Positions 24,593-34,054 of a stretch of DNA of 64,000 nt are shown here, in pieces. Numbering within the stretch: the stretch's first letter is position 1; each line of letters opens with the position of its first letter. A model generated the notes under the pieces. The model was not told the origin of the DNA and searched no databases. It saw nothing but the letters and a program-made list of their open reading frames with translations. The stretch is from an uncultured Oscillospiraceae bacterium (GTDB lineage: Bacteria > Bacillota > Clostridia > Oscillospirales > Oscillospiraceae). Made by a program: the position numbers and the translations under genes. Where the stretch lies: contig CANQBA010000002.1 of the NCBI GenBank assembly GCA_947589545.1, positions 42,874-106,873 on the forward strand, given 5' to 3'.

Positions 24593-25546
24593 TTATTTCT
24601 TGGAGCCCATGCGGATACGCGGGTCGATGAAGCCGTAGCTGATATCCACCACTAAGCCCGCCGCCAGTCCGATGGCGGTGTAGAAGCAGGTGGACAGCAT
24701 GAAGATGTTGTAGTCGCGGCCGTTGATGGCGTTCAGCGTCAGGGCGCCCACGCCGGGAATGGCGAAGATCTTCTCGATGATCAGGGAGCCGCCCAGGATC
24801 CCGATGAACTCGCCGAAGATGCCGGGGACGATGACCACGAAGCAGTTGCGGAGAGCGTGGCGGACGGTGGCCTGGGTCTTGGTTAGGCCCTTGGTGCGGG
24901 CCAGGAGCATGAACTCGCTGGTCAGCACCTCCGTCAGCTCAGCGCGGGTGGTGCGGGTGAAGCCCGCGATGACGCCGAAGCTCAGGGACAGGATGGGCGG
25001 GACGATGGACTTGAACATCTCCCAGCTCAGCCAGTCCGTGCCCGGCTTCATAACGAACGGGAACAGCCGCAGCTTAAAGCACAGCAGGTATTGGATCACG
25101 AAGGCGTAAACGAAGGAGGGCACCGAGATGACTACCATGGTCAAGGTGGAGATGGTGTAGTCCACCCAGGTGTTCTTCTTCAGGGCCGCCCAGATACCCA
25201 GCGCGATGCCCACGGGGATCGTCCATAGGATGGAGTAGAGGTTCACCACCATGGTGGCGGGGAGCTTCTCAACGAAAACCTCCCAGACGCCGCGCCCGAA
25301 ATACAGCTTCTCCGAAAGGCCCCAGTCGAACTTGGTGAAAAGGTTTTTCACGAACAGCCAGAACTGGACGAGATAGGGTTCGTTGTAGCCCAGGGCCTCA
25401 CGGCGGAGCTCAAGGATCTCCGTGTGGGGATCCTCGGGCGGGAGGCGCGGAGGCGGGAGCATACGGACGAGGACAAAGCACATGAAGGTGATCACGAAGA
25501 ACACAAAGATCATGTACAAAATCCTCTGCAGGGTATATTTGAGCAT
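24593..25546 (-). CDS. Oligopeptide ABC transporter permease (OppB-like)
   Basis: A permease of 317 residues when started at ATG 25546, which is preceded by GGAGGG; an upstream TTG in frame at 25609 lacks such a site. The first helix is near residues 8-30 (LYMIFVFFVITFMCFVLV), followed by an external loop shorter than the one in OppC, then five helices and the conserved cytoplasmic loop (FMLLARTKGLTKTQATVRHALRN). It forms the channel with the OppC-like subunit and is the first membrane gene after the binding protein. Confidence 0.9.
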   Translation of the reverse strand: MLKYTLQRILYMIFVFFVITFMCFVLVRMLPPPRLPPEDPHTEILELRREALGYNEPYLVQFWLFVKNLFTKFDWGLSEKLYFGRGVWEVFVEKLPATMVVNLYSILWTIPVGIALGIWAALKKNTWVDYTISTLTMVVISVPSFVYAFVIQYLLCFKLRLFPFVMKPGTDWLSWEMFKSIVPPILSLSFGVIAGFTRTTRAELTEVLTSEFMLLARTKGLTKTQATVRHALRNCFVVIVPGIFGEFIGILGGSLIIEKIFAIPGVGALTLNAINGRDYNIFMLSTCFYTAIGLAAGLVVDISYGFIDPRIRMGSKK

Positions 25547-25662
25547 TTTGAAGAATCCCTCCGTTTCTTTTTGGTTCTCATTCGCCCCGTAATTTATTTC
25601 TTTACTCAATTAAATAACACCTGATAAAATTACGAAGCAAATGACAAGCAAAATAGAACACA

Positions 25663-25690
25663 GACGGGGGGCGTATAAACGCCCCCCGTC
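25663..25690 (-). terminator. Hairpin between binding protein and permease genes
   Basis: GACGGGGGGC (25663-25672) pairs with 25681-25690. The minus strand has no long T run, so it may only attenuate transcription into the permeases and stabilise the abundant binding-protein message. Confidence 0.55.
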
Positions 25691-25735
25691 ATCGTCGCTA
25701 AAGGGGAGTCAACGGAAATTCAGTTGACGCGGGAA

Positions 25736-28402
25736 TTAGTACTGGAGCTGGCCGTGCTCGGCGATCTGAGCCTCGCAGTACTCGGCCCACGCGGCGTCGT
25801 CGTAGTTGTACTTGGTGTACTTGGCTCCGCCGTAGTCAAGGACGGGGTTCCACTCCTCGGTGACATAATAGGTCTTCATGGTGGACAGGTACAGGGAGCC
25901 GTCGTTGATCATGGGGATGTAGTCATAGGTGTTGAGGATGACGCCCTCCAGCTTGGCCAGGATCTCGGCGCGGCTGTCCAGATCCATATCGTTGGAGCCG
26001 AAGCAGTAGGTCTTGTCGCCGATGGTGACGGGCGTGCCGTTCAGGGCGTTGTTCCACTGCTGGAGGTTCATGGTGATCTCCTCACCGTTGACGGTGGTGG
26101 TCATGGTGTGCTGAGAAGCGTCAAACCACTTGGCGTCGTACTGATAATTGGGATTGACATACACCTCGAAGGTGTTGAACGGATCCATGGAGGAGCCGCC
26201 CCAGCCGCCCAGGTTGTAGTCGTACTGGCCGTTGCGGAGAGGCTCGACCCAGTCGTCCAGAATGGGGGACAGCTCGAAGGAGATCTTGGCGGTGCCGGTG
26301 GCCTCGTCATACCAGGGGGTGCCCTTCACCACGTCGCCGATCTTCTGATCCAGGTACTCGTCCAGCTTGTGAACGGCATCGGAGTCGGAGTCACGGGACA
26401 TGTAGATGGTGACGGTCTGATCGGACACGCCGTCGCCGTTTTCGTCGGTGATGTAGCCGGCGTCAAGAGCGTCCTGGAAGGCCTGGGTGAAGAGCACCTT
26501 GGCCGTCTCGGGATCGTAACCGGTGATGGAGTCGGCGGCCTCCTCAAGGCTGGCGTACTTGCTCACGTCCACGGAGTAGAAGTCGCACAGGGCCTGACGG
26601 GCGGCGTCGGTATCACGGTAGAAGGCGCAGGTCTCGGGATCGTAGATCTGAGCGTCGCCGTAAAGGCCGTAGCCGGCGGTGTAGTAGGGCATGATGGAGG
26701 CGCAGATGTCATCGCGGTCAAAGGAGACGGCGAAGGCCTTGCGGAAGTTCAGCAGGGTCATGGACTCCAGATCGTACTTGGTCTTGTCGAAGTCGGCGGC
26801 GGCCTCGCGCTCCTGAATGGCGCTCAGGTTGCCGTTGAGGATCATGAAGAACACGGTGTAGCCGGGGGTGTTGTAGCAGTAGTCGCTGGAGCGGTACTGC
26901 ACGGTGTCGGCGGGACGCAGGCTGTAGCTGTCCAGCTCGCCGTGGAGGAACATCAGCTTACGGGTGTCGTCGTCCTCGACGATCTGCCAGTCGATATCGG
27001 TGGCCTGGTTGAAGCGGTAGACGTTGCCGTCCTCGGGATCCTGATAGACGTGGTTCACATTGTCAGTCCAGCCGTACCAGGTGGGGTTCTTGGACCAGTG
27101 CATGTGCTTGTCGGTCTGGAAGTCGGTGAGGGAGTAGGCGCCGAAGGAGGGGCTGGTCTCCACGCTGGTCATATAGGTGCTGGTCCAGACAGTGCCGGAG
27201 GCGGTCTCGGTGGAGGTCAGGCAGGCGTCATAGACCTCGGGGTCCACCAGATAGAAGTTGCCGGTGAGGCCGCCGTTGTAATAAAGGGTGAAGCCGCTGA
27301 GGGAGCTCTTGTACACGATGACCAGCTCATAGTCGCTGGCGGCGTAGAAGCCCACGGTTTCATCATAATCGACTTCGGGGTAGGTCTGGCCGAAGAAGGC
27401 CATCTCCTCAAACTCCTGATAGGCGTAGTCTTCGGCGGTGGCGGCATAAGCCTCCACATCGGCGGCGCCGTGGAGCATGGCAATGATGTCCTGGAGATCC
27501 TTCAGCAGGTCGGGGGTGAGATAGACCCAGCCCTTATCGTTGGCAGCCGCGATCAGACGATCCGCCTGGGGAACCTGGCCCTCATACGCCTTGATGCCGT
27601 CATCGCCCCAGTTGCCGCCGCTGTTGATGTCAAGGACGATGTCCTTGCCGTCATACTGATATGTACCGGCGTCGGTGAGGGTGAAGTTGGCGGGATCCAC
27701 ATACTCGTCGTCGCCGCAAGCAGCGGAGACGAACTCGCTCAGCGCGTAGGTGCCGGCCTTGGCGAAAGCCTCGGCGCCGGCAATGCCGGAACCGCCGGTG
27801 TAGGCGTCGGTGGCGCGGTAGTTGAGCTTCTCGGGGTCAAGCAGGCGCTTCATGGACTCGACAAAGGTGTGAGCGTCGATCTTGTGGCCGTTGTCGAACT
27901 GCAGATCCGTGCGCAGGGGGATCTTCCAGGCGAAGCCGGACTCGCCGCCCTCGGGGATCCAGTCGGGATGAGCGGCCTTGACCTCGGCGGTCACATCAAC
28001 GGGATCGCCGGCCGCCATGGCGGGGATGATCACGTAGGTGGTGAAGGGATCCTTGCCCTCCACGGGGTGCAGCGCATCGTTGAAGATGAACTGATAGAAG
28101 CCGTCAGAGAGGTAGTCCAGCTGGGTGCCGGCGGTCTGCTCCTGGTAGGTGTGGGGGTTCCAGTTGGAGTAGATAGAGCCCACGCCGCTGTTGATGGTGT
28201 AGGTCTTGCTGGAGTCGAACTCGGTCACGACCAGGGCCGGGCCGGAAGTGTCCTCCGTGGTGTCGCTGCCGCTGTCCTGGGGCTTGCTGGTGTCTTTGCC
28301 GGTGTCGTTGGTGGTGTCGTCGCCGTTGCCGCCGCAGGCAGCCAGCGCGAGCACCATGACGAGCGCCAGCAGCAACGCTGTCAGCTTTTTCATTTTGCTC
28401 AT
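25736..28402 (-). CDS. Peptide ABC transporter substrate-binding lipoprotein (OppA-like)
   Basis: An 888-residue secreted protein. The signal peptide (KKLTALLLALVMVLALAAC) ends in a lipobox with the lipidated Cys near residue 22, followed by an Asp/Thr-rich linker. The body follows family 5 binding proteins: LDYLSDGFYQFI, FVESMKRLLDPEKLNYRA near the N-terminus, VSFDRDDIC in the middle and FNTFEVYVNPNY later. It is much longer than the usual 540-600 residues. It is the first and best-expressed gene of the transporter operon, with AAGGAGG at its start. Peptide specificity cannot be read. Confidence 0.9.
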   Translation of the reverse strand: MSKMKKLTALLLALVMVLALAACGGNGDDTTNDTGKDTSKPQDSGSDTTEDTSGPALVVTEFDSSKTYTINSGVGSIYSNWNPHTYQEQTAGTQLDYLSDGFYQFIFNDALHPVEGKDPFTTYVIIPAMAAGDPVDVTAEVKAAHPDWIPEGGESGFAWKIPLRTDLQFDNGHKIDAHTFVESMKRLLDPEKLNYRATDAYTGGSGIAGAEAFAKAGTYALSEFVSAACGDDEYVDPANFTLTDAGTYQYDGKDIVLDINSGGNWGDDGIKAYEGQVPQADRLIAAANDKGWVYLTPDLLKDLQDIIAMLHGAADVEAYAATAEDYAYQEFEEMAFFGQTYPEVDYDETVGFYAASDYELVIVYKSSLSGFTLYYNGGLTGNFYLVDPEVYDACLTSTETASGTVWTSTYMTSVETSPSFGAYSLTDFQTDKHMHWSKNPTWYGWTDNVNHVYQDPEDGNVYRFNQATDIDWQIVEDDDTRKLMFLHGELDSYSLRPADTVQYRSSDYCYNTPGYTVFFMILNGNLSAIQEREAAADFDKTKYDLESMTLLNFRKAFAVSFDRDDICASIMPYYTAGYGLYGDAQIYDPETCAFYRDTDAARQALCDFYSVDVSKYASLEEAADSITGYDPETAKVLFTQAFQDALDAGYITDENGDGVSDQTVTIYMSRDSDSDAVHKLDEYLDQKIGDVVKGTPWYDEATGTAKISFELSPILDDWVEPLRNGQYDYNLGGWGGSSMDPFNTFEVYVNPNYQYDAKWFDASQHTMTTTVNGEEITMNLQQWNNALNGTPVTIGDKTYCFGSNDMDLDSRAEILAKLEGVILNTYDYIPMINDGSLYLSTMKTYYVTEEWNPVLDYGGAKYTKYNYDDAAWAEYCEAQIAEHGQLQY

Positions 28403-28502
28403 TTTCTTTTTTACCTCCTTATACTTGCTGCATCTTATGATTTCCGCAAATTCCGTACACGGAGAACCTGCGGGAAAGCACTATGACACAACTGTGCATA
28501 AC

Positions 28503-28531
28503 ATTATAATCTTAAAATCCAACAACTGCAA
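28503..28531 (-). promoter_or_regulatory. Promoter of the peptide transporter operon
   Basis: TTGCAG (28526-28531), 17 bases, TATAAT (28503-28508) on the minus strand, about 100 bases upstream of the binding-protein start. The rest of the gap 28532-28868 holds no gene I can support. Confidence 0.65.
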
Positions 28532-28868
28532 GCTTTTTTTTACCGAATTTGGCGGAGAAACGCCGGAATTTTTTTGCGTTGTGCATAAAAATGGCAAAAG
28601 ATTTTGAATTTTTTCGATTTTGGACTTGCAAATCCCGGAAATTGCGACTGGATTTAGCAGGAAATCCGGCAATTCGCCCAACGGCGCGAAAGAATTGGGC
28701 AAGTCTTTGTGAAAGTCAACAAAATTTCGCCTGCGGGTTGAAAACGGTGGTTCGGATCCCCCGCCGGAGCCCCGGAGAAGGCCGGCTTTGCGGTTGATTT
28801 TTGGCGTATGTTGTGGTAAGCTTGAAAGCACAGAGTATATATGGTATTTTTTTGCGGGAGGTGCGCTG

Positions 28869-30098
28869 ATGAAGGACGGGCGGGGGTATCCCCGGGTGAC
28901 GGTGACGGAAAAGGGCCGGCGTTGGGCGGAGACCGGGCACATGTGGATCTACGCCTCGGACGTGGCCTCGGAGCCGGAGGGCTGCGAGAACGGGGGCCTG
29001 GTGGATGTGACGGGGCCGGGAGGGACGTATCTGGGCACCGGCTTTCTCAGCCGGGAGAGCAAGATACGGGTGCGGCTCGTCTCCCACAACGCCAACGACC
29101 GGTTCGACGCGGCCTTCTGGGAGCGGCGCGTTCGCTATGCCTGGGACTACCGCAAGGCGGTCATGGGCGGGGACACGGGCTGCTGCCGGGTGATCTTCGG
29201 CGAGGCCGACGGCTTCCCGGGCCTGACGGTGGACCGGTTTGAGAATCTGCTGGTCGCGCAGACCATGTCGGTGGGAATGGAGCGGCTGAAGGACGTGATC
29301 TTTCCCCTAATTGTAAAGGTATTGCGGGAGGATGGCCAGCGGGTGGACGGCCTTTTTCAGCGGGACGATCTGGCGGGCCGCGCCCTGGAGGGTCTGCCCC
29401 GGGGGAAGGGCTGGTATCAGCTCCCCGGCGAGCCCCACCCGGACAGCGCCGTGACGGAGATCCGGGAGAACGGCGTTGTCTACGCGGTGGACGTGGAGAA
29501 CGGCCAGAAGACCGGCTTTTTTCTGGATCAGAAATATAACCGGGCCGCCGTGGCGCGGCTCTCCCGGGGCCGGCGGGTGCTGGACTGCTTCACCCACACC
29601 GGCTCCTTCGCCCTGAACGCCGCGTATGGCGGGGCGGAGCATGTGACGGCGGTGGACGTGTCGGAGACGGCGGTGGAGATGGCCCGGAGGAACGCCCGGC
29701 GCAACGGGCTTGCGGAGCGGATGGACTTTGTCTTGGCGGACGTGTTCGACCTGCTGCCGAGGCTGGCGGCGGAAAACAGGCGGGCCTACGACCTCATTAT
29801 CCTGGATCCGCCGGCCTTTACCAAGTCCCGGGCCACTGCCGGCAGCGCCTACCGGGGGTACAGGGAGATCAACTACCGGGCCATGGGGCTCCTGCCCCGG
29901 GGCGGGTATCTGTGCACGGCCTCCTGCAGTCATTTCATGCCCATGGAGCAGTTTGAGAGGATGCTCCGTCAGGCCGCCAGGGACGCCGGCCGGGAGCTCC
30001 GGGAGGTGGAGGTTCGCAAGCAGGCGCCGGATCACCCCATCCTGTGGAACGTGCCGGAGACGGAGTATCTGAAATTCTATATTTTTCAGGTGGTATGA
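28869..30098 (+). CDS. Class I rRNA methyltransferase (RlmI-like)
   Basis: A 409-residue S-adenosylmethionine methyltransferase started at ATG 28869 behind GGGAGG. The N-terminal PUA-like RNA-binding segment (HMWIYASDV near residue 25) is followed by a central domain and the Rossmann core: LDCFTHTGSFAL near residue 240, VDVSETAVEMARRNA near 262, IILDPPAFTKS near 313. This is the layout of RlmI-type 23S rRNA cytosine-C5 methyltransferases. It stands alone between the transporter promoter and the PIG-L gene. Confidence 0.85.
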   Translation: MKDGRGYPRVTVTEKGRRWAETGHMWIYASDVASEPEGCENGGLVDVTGPGGTYLGTGFLSRESKIRVRLVSHNANDRFDAAFWERRVRYAWDYRKAVMGGDTGCCRVIFGEADGFPGLTVDRFENLLVAQTMSVGMERLKDVIFPLIVKVLREDGQRVDGLFQRDDLAGRALEGLPRGKGWYQLPGEPHPDSAVTEIRENGVVYAVDVENGQKTGFFLDQKYNRAAVARLSRGRRVLDCFTHTGSFALNAAYGGAEHVTAVDVSETAVEMARRNARRNGLAERMDFVLADVFDLLPRLAAENRRAYDLIILDPPAFTKSRATAGSAYRGYREINYRAMGLLPRGGYLCTASCSHFMPMEQFERMLRQAARDAGRELREVEVRKQAPDHPILWNVPETEYLKFYIFQVV

Positions 30099-30197
30099 GG
30101 CGGAAGGATTGCGCAAGGGCGTGGTTTTTTTCTGGCGGATTTGTAAAAATGTACGCTGTTAAGCGGAATTCAGGGAAATAAAACGTGATGAATGACG

Positions 30198-30226
30198 TTG
30201 AAATGACCGCCGCATTATGGTACACT
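30198..30226 (+). promoter_or_regulatory. Promoter of the PIG-L gene
   Basis: TTGAAA (30198-30203), 17 bases, TACACT (30221-30226). The start codon region follows about 130 bases later; nothing else is seen in 30099-30362. Confidence 0.45.
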
Positions 30227-30362
30227 ACCTAACGAAAAGGGTTACAGTTGATTTTAGTCCGCGCCGGCGGTCAAGCCAAAAAAAGAGGACAGCGCTCCGG
30301 CGGAAAGAGGACGGGGAGCCTTGCGATAACGAAGGTCTGTACCGGAGAAGATCGGGCGGGTG

Positions 30363-31715
30363 ATGGTTGAAATGGCGCTTTTTGAAGGACTTTTAGACTC
30401 CGCCATAGGGTTTGCCGCAGTGCTTCTGGCCATGTCGCTTCTGGCGGCCGCCGTTGCTGTGATCGATCGTCTCCTTGGCCCGGCCAAAAGATTTTCCGCC
30501 GCGCCAAAACCCACCGGACCGGCCGCCGTGGAGCTCACGGCGCAAGCGCGCTTGACGCTGACAGGCCAAAACACTGCCGCGCTCAATGACGGGACAGCGA
30601 AAACCTACGCGGTCATCCCCAACGGCGGGCAAGTTACCGTCAGTGCGCCGGGTATGGCCTCCCTCTATATCCTGTTTGACAGGATCTACGGACAGTGGAC
30701 ATTGAAGGCGTGTGGGCGGGAATTTATCCTGGGGAAAAACGGATATTTACACGAGTTTGTCGATCTTGAGGCACTCACCGGCGGTACGGTGGAAGAGGCC
30801 GTTTTGGAATTTAACCGCGCGGGGGACTGTCAACTCTCTCAGATCTATGTCTTCGGCCCAGGACGGGTTCCCGATTGGGTACAGCGATGGGAGCCGCCGT
30901 GCGAACAGGCGGATCTGATGCTGTTTTCTACCCATATTGACGATGAACAGCTCTATTTCGCGGGGGTGCTCCCCTATTACGCCGGAGAGCTGCGATACCA
31001 GGTGCAGGTTGCCTATTTTACAGATCCGTTTGGTACCCATGACCGGCCTCACGAGCAGCTGAACGGGCTGTGGACGGTGGGCGTCCGGCATTACCCGGTG
31101 TGGAACCGTTTTGAGGACGCGTACTCGGAAACGACGGAGGGCGCTTACGCGCGGCAAGCGCGCAACGGATACACAAAAGATGACATTGTCACGGCACAGG
31201 TTCGTTTGCTCCGCAGATTCAAGCCCCTGGTGGCCGTGGGCCACGATATCAACGGGGAATACGGCCATGGTCAACACAAGATCAATTCCGAAACGCTCCG
31301 GGAGGCGCTGCCGCTTGCCGCCAATCCGGCCTATGACCCGGAAAGCGTGAGCTTATATGGGGTATGGGACACGCCAAAGGCGTATATACATCTTTGGAAA
31401 GAAAACCGTATCGTTATGAACTGGGATCGCCCTTTGGCGCGGTTCGGAGGAAAAACGGCTTTTCAGATGACGCAGGAGGGCTTCTGGTGCCACGAATCCC
31501 AGCGCCGCATACCGCTGTTTTCCAATTGGATCTATGGGGAGCGTGGCGAGGTCTCGATGGCAAGCCATATCAAGCAGTACTCTCCGTGCCGGTACGGCCT
31601 TTTCCGCACACTGGTGGGGCCGGATTTTCTAGGCGGGGAGATGTTTGAAAATCTATCCGCCCGTGAGGAACGGTCTCTCAAGGAGGCGGCCGGGAATGGC
31701 GCGGCGGAAGGCTGA
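30363..31715 (+). CDS. PIG-L family deacetylase with OadG-like N-terminal anchor
   Basis: A 450-residue protein. The C-terminal two thirds match the LmbE/PIG-L fold that hydrolyses N-acetyl groups: STHIDDE near residue 195 replaces the usual HPDDE signature but keeps the acidic metal residues, and GHGQHKINSE near 305 supplies the second His. In between is a carbohydrate-binding-like region (about 60-175). The first 45 residues (LDSAIGFAAVLLAMSLLAA onward) are a single membrane helix that resembles the OadG subunit encoded 3 kb downstream. Starts at ATG 30363 or the next ATG are possible. The substrate may be an acetylated sugar; this is not proven. Confidence 0.7.
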   Translation: MVEMALFEGLLDSAIGFAAVLLAMSLLAAAVAVIDRLLGPAKRFSAAPKPTGPAAVELTAQARLTLTGQNTAALNDGTAKTYAVIPNGGQVTVSAPGMASLYILFDRIYGQWTLKACGREFILGKNGYLHEFVDLEALTGGTVEEAVLEFNRAGDCQLSQIYVFGPGRVPDWVQRWEPPCEQADLMLFSTHIDDEQLYFAGVLPYYAGELRYQVQVAYFTDPFGTHDRPHEQLNGLWTVGVRHYPVWNRFEDAYSETTEGAYARQARNGYTKDDIVTAQVRLLRRFKPLVAVGHDINGEYGHGQHKINSETLREALPLAANPAYDPESVSLYGVWDTPKAYIHLWKENRIVMNWDRPLARFGGKTAFQMTQEGFWCHESQRRIPLFSNWIYGERGEVSMASHIKQYSPCRYGLFRTLVGPDFLGGEMFENLSAREERSLKEAAGNGAAEG

Positions 31716-31765
31716 ACGGCAGCGAATCGACCCGTGGGGCGATCTGGATCTTTTTACAACGGCTG

Positions 31766-31794
31766 TTGCATTTGCCTTCTGTTGGTGATATTAT
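31766..31794 (+). promoter_or_regulatory. Promoter of the oad operon
   Basis: TTGCAT (31766-31771), 17 bases, TATTAT (31789-31794), about 100 bases before oadA. Confidence 0.6.
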
Positions 31795-31894
31795 ATGGTT
31801 GCATCTCGAGCCGGGGAAATAATACCCGTTATAGCATTTATATTTCGGCTTGATTTGCTTTTGCCCCGATGGGGCGGAAAGATGGGGTTTTTGC

Positions 31895-33295
31895 ATGAAA
31901 AAAGTTCAGTTTACAGAGACGGTGCTGCGGGACGCCAACCAATCCCTGATGGCTACGCGCCTGCCCTACGCCGATTATGAGGAGATCCTGCCCACCATGG
32001 ACAAGGCCGGGTATTACTCGGTGGAGTGCTGGGGCGGGGCCACCTTCGACAGCTGCCTTCGGTACCTGGGGGAGGATCCCTGGGAGCGGCTGCGGAAGAT
32101 CCGGGAGCGGATGCCGAATACCCGGCTCCAGATGCTCCTGCGGGGCCAGAATCTCTTAGGCTACAAGCACTACCACGACGACGTGGTGGAGGAGTTCGTC
32201 AGACTGTCCATCAAGAACGGTATCGACGTGATCCGCATCTTCGACGCCCTCAACGACTTCCGCAACATCAAAACCGCCTTCGAGGCCGCCAAAAAGTACG
32301 GCACGGAGCGCACCGTGGCCTCCGGGTGCATCAGCTACACCCAGAGCCCCGTCCACACGGTCAAGAAGTACGTGGAGATGTGCCGGGAGCTGAAGGAGAT
32401 GGGCTTCGACACCATATGCCTTAAGGATATGGCCGGCACCATGTCCCCCGCCGAGGCCGAGGGGCTCATCAAGGGAATCAAGGACGAGGTGGGCGATATC
32501 CCCCTGATCCTCCACACCCACTGCACCACGGGCATGGCGTATATGACGCTGATGAAGGCCGTGGAATCCGGCGTGGACGTCATCGACACCGCCACCTCCT
32601 GCTTCTCAAACGGCACCAGCCAGGCCGCCACCGAGACGCTCTACTACGCCCTGACCCAGCTGGGCATTGAGACGGGCCTGGACGAGAAGGTCATCAACAA
32701 GGTCAACGATTTCTTCAAGCCCGTGAAGCAGAAATACATCGACTCAGGGCTCATTAATCCCAAGTCCATGGGCACCGACGCCCAGGCCCTGGTCTACAAG
32801 GTTCCCGGCGGGATGCTCAGTAACATGATCGCCAACCTCAAGGACATGAACGCCATGGATAAGTTCGACGAGGCCCTGGTGGAGATCCCCAACGTCCGCC
32901 GCGACCTGGGCTATCCCCCGCTGGTGACGCCCCTTTCCCAGATGGTGGGCAACCAGGCGGTGGTCAACGTCCTGATGGGCGAGCGGTACAAGCAGATCTC
33001 CAACGAGGTGAAAAACTACTTCAAGGGCGAGTACGGCATCGCCCCGGCCCCGGTGAGCCAGGAGCTGCAGGACCGGATCATCGGCGCGGGCAATAAGCCC
33101 GTGGACTGCCGGATCGAGGACTCCAGGCGCACCGGGAAGGAATTTGCCGACGCCAAGGCCGCCCTGGGGGATCTGGCGGAGTGCGAGGAGGACTACATGA
33201 GCTGGATCTGCTATCCCGACCAGACCATGAAGTTTGTGAAGGAGCGGCGGGAGCGGGAGGAACACCACGTCCGCTACTCCATCGTGGAGGAGTGA
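31895..33295 (+). CDS. oadA: Oxaloacetate decarboxylase alpha subunit (carboxyltransferase)
   Basis: A 466-residue TIM-barrel carboxyltransferase. Hallmarks are TETVLRDANQSL near residue 8, IRIFDALND near 113, CLKDMAG near 184 and HTHCTTGMA near 207, which carry the metal and substrate site; a catalytic Lys lies in the segment near 184. It has no C-terminal biotin domain; that is a separate gene (33642). The subunit moves CO2 from oxaloacetate (or a related acid) to biotin. The neighbours encode the gamma, biotin and beta parts of a sodium-translocating decarboxylase. Confidence 0.9.
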   Translation: MKKVQFTETVLRDANQSLMATRLPYADYEEILPTMDKAGYYSVECWGGATFDSCLRYLGEDPWERLRKIRERMPNTRLQMLLRGQNLLGYKHYHDDVVEEFVRLSIKNGIDVIRIFDALNDFRNIKTAFEAAKKYGTERTVASGCISYTQSPVHTVKKYVEMCRELKEMGFDTICLKDMAGTMSPAEAEGLIKGIKDEVGDIPLILHTHCTTGMAYMTLMKAVESGVDVIDTATSCFSNGTSQAATETLYYALTQLGIETGLDEKVINKVNDFFKPVKQKYIDSGLINPKSMGTDAQALVYKVPGGMLSNMIANLKDMNAMDKFDEALVEIPNVRRDLGYPPLVTPLSQMVGNQAVVNVLMGERYKQISNEVKNYFKGEYGIAPAPVSQELQDRIIGAGNKPVDCRIEDSRRTGKEFADAKAALGDLAECEEDYMSWICYPDQTMKFVKERREREEHHVRYSIVEE

Positions 33296-33300
33296 GCCGG

Positions 33301-33645
33301 ATGGATCTGAAAATGAATCTGGGCGACGCGGCCATTGACGCCGTCATGGGCTACGCCGTCGTCTTTCTGGGCATCGCCCTTTTGGTGCTGGTGGTGGTGC
33401 TGATGGGCCGGGTCATGAGCCGCAAAAAGCCCGCCCCCGCCGCCCCGGCGGCGGAGCGGCAGCCCGTCCCCACCCCGGCCCCCGTCCCCGCCGGCCCCGC
33501 GGCCCCCGGTACGGCGGGCGATCTGAAGCTCTACGGCACCCCCGACAGGGACGCCGCCATGATCATGGCCATCGTGGCCGACGAGCTGAAAATCCCCCTC
33601 AATGAACTGCGCTTCATCTCAATTCGGGAGGTCAACAAGAAATGA
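33301..33645 (+). CDS. oadG: Decarboxylase gamma subunit
   Basis: A 114-residue subunit with one membrane helix near residues 17-40 (VMGYAVVFLGIALLVLVVVL), an Ala/Pro linker and a soluble tail (KIPLNELRFISIREV) that anchors to the other subunits. It links the soluble carboxyltransferase to the membrane pump. ATG 33301 lies 5 bases after the oadA stop, and its own stop overlaps the biotin gene. Confidence 0.88.
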   Translation: MDLKMNLGDAAIDAVMGYAVVFLGIALLVLVVVLMGRVMSRKKPAPAAPAAERQPVPTPAPVPAGPAAPGTAGDLKLYGTPDRDAAMIMAIVADELKIPLNELRFISIREVNKK

Positions 33646-34040
33646 AATATTTAGTCACGCTCAACGGAAGGACCTACGAGGTGGAGGTGGAGCACGGCGA
33701 GGCCATGCTCCTCAGTGAGTATGACGCCGAGGCCCCGGCCGGGAAAGCTCCCGCCGCCCCCGCCGCTCCGGCGGCGCCCGCGCCCGCTCCGGCGCCCGCC
33801 CCCGCGCCCGCCCCGGTGGCGGCCGGCGGCGAGAGCGTCAACGCCCCCATGCCGGGGAACATCGTGAAGATCAACGTGAAGGCCGGCGACACGGTGAAGG
33901 CCGGGGATGTGCTGGTGGTGCTGGAGGCCATGAAGATGGAGAACGAGATCATGGCGCCCCGGGACGGCTCCGTGGCCCAGGTGGTGACCCAGAAGGGCGC
34001 CAAGGTGGAGACCGGCTCGCCCTTAGTGGTGCTGGCGTAA
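33642..34040 (+). CDS. Biotin carboxyl carrier protein of the decarboxylase
   Basis: A 132-residue carrier. The C-terminal biotinyl domain has VLEAMKMENEI with the modified Lys near residue 102, and the hairpin structure NAPMPGNIVKI / SPLVVLA. The N-terminal 30 residues and a long Ala/Pro hinge (about 35-65) give the swinging arm needed to move carboxybiotin from OadA to OadB. It overlaps oadG by four bases (ATGA). Confidence 0.93.
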   Translation: MKYLVTLNGRTYEVEVEHGEAMLLSEYDAEAPAGKAPAAPAAPAAPAPAPAPAPAPAPVAAGGESVNAPMPGNIVKINVKAGDTVKAGDVLVVLEAMKMENEIMAPRDGSVAQVVTQKGAKVETGSPLVVLA

Positions 34041-34054
34041 GGGGGGCGCGATCC

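Noticed and set aside
25724..28486. Long plus-strand frame (920 codons) opposite the binding protein
   Set aside because: GC-rich antisense shadow; the minus-strand frame has a signal peptide, ribosome binding site and family motifs.
28481..28942. Minus-strand frame of 153 codons upstream of the transporter operon
   Set aside because: It contains the operon promoter and the start of the methyltransferase in antisense; low-complexity translation.
33750..33830. GC-rich repeat inside the biotin carrier gene
   Set aside because: It encodes the normal Ala/Pro hinge and is not a mobile or regulatory repeat.
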